The notes below the pieces were generated by a model that searched no databases, was not told the origin of the DNA, and saw only the letters and a program-made list of their open reading frames with translations. Shown in pieces: positions 59,942 through 64,000 of a DNA stretch of 64,000 nt. A program made the translations under genes and the position numbers. Numbering within the stretch: position 1 is the stretch's first letter; every line of letters starts with the position of its first letter. Origin of the DNA: Corynebacterium sp. (lineage in GTDB: Bacteria; Actinomycetota; Actinomycetes; Mycobacteriales; Mycobacteriaceae); assembly GCF_030532325.1 (NCBI RefSeq), contig NZ_JAUNLS010000013.1, positions 1 to 64,000 on the forward strand. The letters run 5' to 3'.

Positions 59942-61565
59942 CCTCGCGCAGGATGGACATCGGCACCGAGCCCAGGGCGAGCGCCTGGGAGTGGAAGTCG
60001 CGCACGGAGAGGCCCTCGGCCAGTGCCTCGTCCCGCGTGCGCTGCCACAGGCGCTGGCCCAGCGCGTAGGAGGGGGCCTGCCCCGGCCAGCCCAGGTAAC
60101 GGTTGACCTCGAAGGAGAGGTTAGCGTTATCCATCGCGGTATTCTCGCGCATGAAGGTCATCACGTGGGACTTGTCCCAGGTGCCGCCCTCGGGCAGCGG
60201 CTTGCCCAGGTGGAGGCCGATATCGGCGACGACGCGCGCGGCGCGGAAACGTTGGGCGTCATAAAGCCCCATGCGGAAGCCCGGATCATCCATGTAGCCG
60301 AGCTCGGCTATGAGTGCTTCGGCGTAGAGCGCCCAGCCCTCGCCGTGCCCGGAGTTCCAGGTCACCGCGCGGCGCCAGAGGTTGAGATCCGGCTGGGTGA
60401 GCGCCATGCCGATCTGCAGGTGGTGGCCCGGCGCGCCCTCGTGGTGAACGGTGGTCAGCTCCTGCCAGGTGTGGAAGAGCTCCTGGCCCGCCGGCACGGA
60501 CCACCACATGCGGCCCGGGCGGGAGAAGTCATCGGAGGGCGCGGTGTAGAAGATGCCGCCGGTGCCGGCCGGGTCGATGCAGCACTCGATGCTGCGCACG
60601 GCCTCGGGGATGTCGAAGGCAGTGCCGTCGAGCTCCGCAATCACGCGATCAGCGGTGCTTTGCATCCACTCGCGCAGCGCCTCGGTGCCGTGCAGCTGGT
60701 AGCGCTCCTCCCCGTTGAGCTTGCGCATCGCCGCCCGCACAGAGGGATCGCCGTAGAGCTGGGTGGCAATCTTCTCCTGCTCGGCCTTGATGGTGCGCAC
60801 CTGGTCGAGCCCCCACTCGTAGGCTTCGTCGAGGTCCACGGTATCGCCCACGAAGAGCTTGGAGAAGCGCTCGTAGCGCTCGCGGCCCACGGCGTCCTCC
60901 ATGGGCGCTTGGGTCTGCAGCTCGTTGGAGAGCCAGTCGGCGAAGTGCCCGAAGGCCTGCTTGGCGGCCTCCACCTCGGGGCCCTCGATGCCCAGGTCAT
61001 CGAGCATGGAATGGGTATCGGCGAGGTTCTCGCACTGCACGAAGACCTCGGAGATCTGGCGCTGCGGGGCGATGAGCCCGCGGGAGGCCGCCTCGATGAG
61101 GGACTCCTGGTACCCGGCCAGCGCGTCCTTGACCTTGGACAGGCGCGAGCGCAGCTCCTCGCTGCCCTTCTCCATGAGCATGAGCGAATCGCGGATGGTT
61201 TGCACCGGGGAGGCGATGTTGTTGAGGCAGCGGATGTCCTCGCCGGCGTGGTGCAGGTCCAGCTCCAGGCAGAGCCTATCGCGCAACACGGCGGCGGTGA
61301 CGTAGTCGACTTCATCGAAGTCATCGTCATCGTCGGACTCGTCGGTGGTGTCATCGAGCGCATCAAGGTCCGCCAGCATCTCGCGCGTGCGGTCCGCCAC
61401 CGCCTCGTAGTACTCGGGGGAGAAATCCTCCAGCTCGCCGTCGTAGCCCGGAATGCCCCAGGCGGTGGCGTCGGTCGGCGTTAGCTCTGCGAGGTCGTGG
61501 ACGAAGTTATCGCACGAGGCATCCAACAAGGAGGGTTCACGGGACGCGGTCTGCTCGAAACTCAT
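59925..61565 (-). CDS. DUF885 family protein, metallopeptidase-like
   Basis: This 546-residue protein of the DUF885 family has a zinc-like motif VHHEGAPGHHLQ (His-Glu-x-x-x-His type, about 372-383) and GHGEGWALYAEALIAELG, where a second Glu may bind metal, as in carboxypeptidase M32-like folds. An acidic stretch (DESDDDDDFDEVDY, about 75-88) interrupts the N-terminal region. There is no signal peptide. Peptidase activity is inferred, not proven. The ATG is 8 bases after TAAAAT (61574-61579), separating it from the LOG gene upstream. Confidence 0.83.
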   Translation of the reverse strand: MSFEQTASREPSLLDASCDNFVHDLAELTPTDATAWGIPGYDGELEDFSPEYYEAVADRTREMLADLDALDDTTDESDDDDDFDEVDYVTAAVLRDRLCLELDLHHAGEDIRCLNNIASPVQTIRDSLMLMEKGSEELRSRLSKVKDALAGYQESLIEAASRGLIAPQRQISEVFVQCENLADTHSMLDDLGIEGPEVEAAKQAFGHFADWLSNELQTQAPMEDAVGRERYERFSKLFVGDTVDLDEAYEWGLDQVRTIKAEQEKIATQLYGDPSVRAAMRKLNGEERYQLHGTEALREWMQSTADRVIAELDGTAFDIPEAVRSIECCIDPAGTGGIFYTAPSDDFSRPGRMWWSVPAGQELFHTWQELTTVHHEGAPGHHLQIGMALTQPDLNLWRRAVTWNSGHGEGWALYAEALIAELGYMDDPGFRMGLYDAQRFRAARVVADIGLHLGKPLPEGGTWDKSHVMTFMRENTAMDNANLSFEVNRYLGWPGQAPSYALGQRLWQRTRDEALAEGLSVRDFHSQALALGSVPMSILREVILSS

Positions 61566-61573
61566 AAAGGCGA

Positions 61574-61579
61574 ATTTTA
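61574..61579 (-). promoter_or_regulatory. Leaderless -10 box for the DUF885 gene
   Basis: TAAAAT on the minus strand, 8 bases before the ATG at 61565, in the 15-base gap after the LOG gene. Confidence 0.45.
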
Positions 61580-61580
61580 G

Positions 61581-62150
61581 CTAATGATCGCCCCATTTGG
61601 TGCCCGGGTTGGCCCATGTGGCGAAACGATCGAGCACCTCGGCGGGCGCGGGCGCGATAACGAGGGCGTCGACAAAGCGCTCCTGCACGAATCCGCGCTC
61701 GGCCATGGCGGCGAACATACTGTGGAAGGGGTGCCAGAATCCGTCCACGTCCACCAGGCCGATAGGGCCCGTGACGTGCCCTAATTGCTGCATGGTGAGC
61801 ACCTCGGCGAGCTCCTCCAGGGTGCCCGCACCGCCCGGCAGGCAGACGAAGGCATCCGCCAGCTCCTCCATCCGGGTCTTGCGCTGGGCCATGGTGTCCA
61901 CCACCTCCAACTGGGTGATGCCCGGGTGGGCCAGCTCGAGGTTGAGCAGCTGACGCGGGATGACGCCGATGACCGTGCCTCCCCCGGCCAGGCAGGCGTC
62001 GGCCACGATCCCCATGAGGCCGACGTTGCCCCCGCCGTAGACCAGGGTGAGGCCGCGGCGGGCCAGCTCCTGGCCCAGCGTGCGCGCTGCCTCCGCATAG
62101 CTTTCCAGGTTTCCCACGGCGGATCCGCAATACACTGCTACTGATTTCAT
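61581..62150 (-). CDS. LOG-family nucleoside 5'-monophosphate phosphoribohydrolase
   Basis: This 189-residue Rossmann protein of the LONELY GUY family starts MKSVAVYCGSAVG and has the signature PGGAGTLEE (about 104-112) and YGGGNVGLMG. LOG enzymes release bases from nucleoside monophosphates, and the mycobacterial one makes cytokinins. I start it at the ATG at 62150, 7 bases after TAAGCT (62158-62163), not at 62168. It is divergent from the ROK regulator. Confidence 0.87.
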   Translation of the reverse strand: MKSVAVYCGSAVGNLESYAEAARTLGQELARRGLTLVYGGGNVGLMGIVADACLAGGGTVIGVIPRQLLNLELAHPGITQLEVVDTMAQRKTRMEELADAFVCLPGGAGTLEELAEVLTMQQLGHVTGPIGLVDVDGFWHPFHSMFAAMAERGFVQERFVDALVIAPAPAEVLDRFATWANPGTKWGDH

Positions 62151-62157
62151 GGGCTCC

Positions 62158-62231
62158 AGCTTAACCATGCCAGATTTTCAGACTGCACAGTTTGGAAGTG
62201 CTAGACAAAGCAGTCTGTATTTATTTATACT
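62158..62231. promoter_or_regulatory. LOG / ROK divergent promoter region with inverted repeat
   Basis: Minus strand TAAGCT (62158-62163) serves the LOG gene. Plus strand TAGACA (62202-62207) and TATACT (62226-62231), 18 bases apart, put transcription at the ROK ATG. CAGACTG (62179-62185) and CAGTCTG (62211-62217) form an inverted repeat across the promoter, a possible autoregulatory operator. Confidence 0.55.
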
Positions 62232-62238
62232 GGTGCCC

Positions 62239-63258
62239 ATGCACACACCCGGACCCGTGTTCACTCGGCCACGCACGCCCGCGGCTCAATGCCTGCACCT
62301 CGTGCGCCTCAACCCGATCGTGACGCGGAACGAGCTGGTCGAGGCCACCGGGCTCTCCCAGCCCACGATCACTCGCGCCACCGCCGCGCTCCTGCGCTCC
62401 GGGCTCATCCACGAGCGCCGGGATCTCACCCGCTCCCAGGGCCGGGGCCGGCCCACCGTGCCCCTCGAGGCCAGCGAGAACGACTGGATCCTCGTCGGCA
62501 TCGCCGTGGGCACCGCCTTTACCCACATCGGCTTCTACGACGTCCTCGGGCGCACCCTCAAGCGCGAAAACATCGCCACCCCCGTCGGCTCCGATCACGT
62601 CGAGCACATCATCGCCGGGGTCAACCGCCTGGCCACCGGCCTGCCGGGGCGCCTCGCCTCCATCGGCGTGACCACCTCCGGCACCGTGGACGCGAATAAC
62701 CTGGTCACCGCGCCCAACCTGGGCTGGGAGGCCATGGACATCGCCAGCGAGCTGCGCTACCACTTCGCCGTGCCCGTCGTCGTCTCCTCCGTCATCCCCG
62801 CCATCCTCGGCTCGGAAACCCAGGCCGCCCTGCACAACGAGCACACCGCGCTGCTCTACGCGGACGACTCCGTGGGTGCCGCGCTCTCCCGCGGCGACGA
62901 AGTCCACCCCTACCCGCTGGACGACGCCCACTCGCTGACCACCCACGCCATCCTCTCGGCCTCCGGCTGCGACTCGCTGGCCAGCGCCTCCCGCCCCCTC
63001 CTCGACGAGCGCGCCCGCCGCCTCGGGCGCATCGCCGCGCAGCTCATCGAGGAGTTCTCCCCCTCCACGCTAGTGGTGGCCGGCGGGGCCTTCCTCGACG
63101 ACGCCTCCGCCCCAAAGCTCTTCGCCGCCACCGTGCGTGCGGCCGTCGGCCCCGAGGTGCAGCTGCGGCTCATCCCCTCCTACTCGGAGATCGTCCGCGC
63201 CGTCACTCGGGCCATCGCGCTGGATCCCCTCATGCGTGAGCCGCTAGAGCTGGCTTAA
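62239..63258 (+). CDS. ROK-family transcriptional regulator
   Basis: This 339-residue regulator has an N-terminal winged helix-turn-helix (about 25-85: VTRNELVEATGLSQPTITRA) followed by a ROK sugar-kinase-like domain (about 95-325). The kinase ATP and zinc motifs are degenerate, so it is probably a sensor rather than an enzyme. The target sugar is unknown. I start it at the ATG at 62239, 7 bases after TATACT. Its 3' end overlaps the convergent HAD gene by 15 bases. Confidence 0.83.
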   Translation: MHTPGPVFTRPRTPAAQCLHLVRLNPIVTRNELVEATGLSQPTITRATAALLRSGLIHERRDLTRSQGRGRPTVPLEASENDWILVGIAVGTAFTHIGFYDVLGRTLKRENIATPVGSDHVEHIIAGVNRLATGLPGRLASIGVTTSGTVDANNLVTAPNLGWEAMDIASELRYHFAVPVVVSSVIPAILGSETQAALHNEHTALLYADDSVGAALSRGDEVHPYPLDDAHSLTTHAILSASGCDSLASASRPLLDERARRLGRIAAQLIEEFSPSTLVVAGGAFLDDASAPKLFAATVRAAVGPEVQLRLIPSYSEIVRAVTRAIALDPLMREPLELA

Positions 63259-63828
63259 TACAGTGTCCGGGCCTTGAAAAAGGTGGGCGTCGAGCCCCGC
63301 AGCCTGTGCCCCGGCCACGTAGCTCGGGGTGTCGTCAAAGAAGAGGGTGTCCTTGGGGTTGGCCCCGAGGGCGTCGACAGCCACGCGATAGGCCTCCAGC
63401 TCCGGCTTGGCCACCCCGATGTCGCAGCTGAACGTCACCGCGGCGCAATCCTCCAGCCAGGTGTGCTTCTCGCGCACCCGCTGCGAGAGCGTGGTGGGAA
63501 TGTTGGAGAGGATGCCCACGCTGTAGCCCTGGCCGATGAGCTCGCGCAGCAGGGTGACCATGTGCGGATCCGAGTCTAAGAAGGGCTCGGTGTCGAGCTC
63601 GATGGCGCGGCGGACGTCGAAGTCCGAAAGTTGGGCCACGGCCCCGATGCGCTCCCAGTAGCGGACATCGCTGATCGTTCCGGCGTCGTACGCCGGGCGA
63701 CACTCCTGATAGGCCTCCCAGAAGCGCTGGGGATCCGGCGGTGCAAGGAAGCGCTCCAGCTCCGCACGCTGCTCCGCCGAGGCGAGGCGCATGAGCACGC
63801 CGTAGAGATCAAAAAGTAGCTTGACCAT
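63244..63828 (-). CDS. HAD-superfamily hydrolase, subfamily IA
   Basis: This 194-residue HAD protein resembles YihX-type phosphatases. Motif I reads FDLYGVL, with the nucleophile Asp7 but Tyr where the general acid Asp is normal. Motif II is ILSNIPT, motif III is in GVAKPELEAY (Lys), and motif IV is FFDDTPSYV. The missing second Asp would weaken phosphatase activity. The ATG is 6 bases after TACACT (63835-63840). The start overlaps the end of the next gene by 20 bases. Confidence 0.83.
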   Translation of the reverse strand: MVKLLFDLYGVLMRLASAEQRAELERFLAPPDPQRFWEAYQECRPAYDAGTISDVRYWERIGAVAQLSDFDVRRAIELDTEPFLDSDPHMVTLLRELIGQGYSVGILSNIPTTLSQRVREKHTWLEDCAAVTFSCDIGVAKPELEAYRVAVDALGANPKDTLFFDDTPSYVAGAQAAGLDAHLFQGPDTVLSQL

Positions 63829-64000
63829 GGTGCCAGTGTATCCGCTGACTCAGCACACCCAGCGCGCCGATGATGGTTCCCCCGATGAACAGCGGCAGCA
63901 CCGCAGTCGCCTCCGAGAAGGGCAGGGCCCCGATGGAGACGATTGCGCTGACCAGCAGAATCCCGCCCACCGCGAAGAGCGACTTGCTCAGCGGGCTGCG
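63809..64000 (-). CDS. Membrane protein, 5' end outside window
   Basis: This frame enters from the right edge and ends at TGA (63809-63811), leaving 63 residues. They contain two hydrophobic segments (SLFAVGGILLVSAIVSIGAL and AVLPLFIGGTIIGALGVL), so it is the C-terminal end of a small membrane protein. I cannot identify it. It overlaps the HAD start by 20 bases, suggesting coupled translation. Confidence 0.55.
   Translation of the reverse strand, partial: RSPLSKSLFAVGGILLVSAIVSIGALPFSEATAVLPLFIGGTIIGALGVLSQRIHWHHGQATF

Overview
The window is high-GC DNA from a mycolic-acid bacterium, almost certainly a Corynebacterium. The best evidence is a cell-wall arabinogalactan locus in the corynebacterial arrangement (wzm-wzt exporter, glfT1, dprE1, dprE2, aftA) with one emb gene, where mycobacteria carry embC-embA-embB. 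A choline-to-betaine cluster and many leaderless genes fit the same genus. I cannot name the species. I saw no rRNA, insertion sequence, prophage, CRISPR array or plasmid origin.

Layout. 1-12.2 kb: tRNA-Arg (cut by the window edge), then a leftward block with a DASS carboxylate transporter, the Mg2+ channel mgtE, two DUF202 membrane proteins, a Ktr/Trk K+ uptake pair, two large YhgE/Pip proteins and an MFS transporter whose first helix is out of frame across a G8 tract. 12.2-23.6 kb: a segment bounded by two co-oriented tRNA-Ser genes. It holds a PucR-type regulator divergent from an aromatic-type amino-acid permease, a thiamine-diphosphate 2-keto-acid decarboxylase and an aromatic aminotransferase (together an Ehrlich-type pathway), then molybdopterin genes (moaD, moeA, mog/moaB, moaE and a moeB-rhodanese fusion), an amidohydrolase and a remnant of an arylamine N-acetyltransferase. 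23.6-41.6 kb: a secreted CAP-domain protein, a quinone oxidoreductase, an aminotransferase-V-like protein lacking its PLP lysine, the wzm-wzt exporter, two paralogous small secreted proteins of unknown function, glfT1, two GtrA proteins on the opposite strand, dprE1-dprE2-aftA-emb and several unknowns. 41.6-50.7 kb: an alpha/beta hydrolase, a PepO-type M13 peptidase, a secreted unknown next to a PrsW-type protease, a beta-lactamase-fold protein, an HNH endonuclease, an alkyltransferase-like protein, a VOC protein and an S4 protein. 48.9-54.8 kb: betA divergent from betT-betB, with two GlxR-type sites between. 54.8-64 kb: ordinary housekeeping and accessory genes (YbjQ, SDR, HrpB helicase, TSUP, AbrB-type, DUF885, LOG, ROK, HAD).

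How the genes work together. DprE1/DprE2 make decaprenyl-phosphoryl-arabinose, which AftA and Emb use to build arabinan. GlfT1 starts the galactan and Wzm-Wzt flips the lipid-linked polymer. The two small secreted paralogs just after wzt are the best candidates for an undescribed envelope component. BetT imports choline, and BetA and BetB oxidise it to glycine betaine for osmoprotection or carbon use.

Many genes begin 6-8 bases after a TAnnnT -10 hexamer, so their mRNAs are probably leaderless. I used this spacing, or a Shine-Dalgarno sequence where present, to choose start codons.
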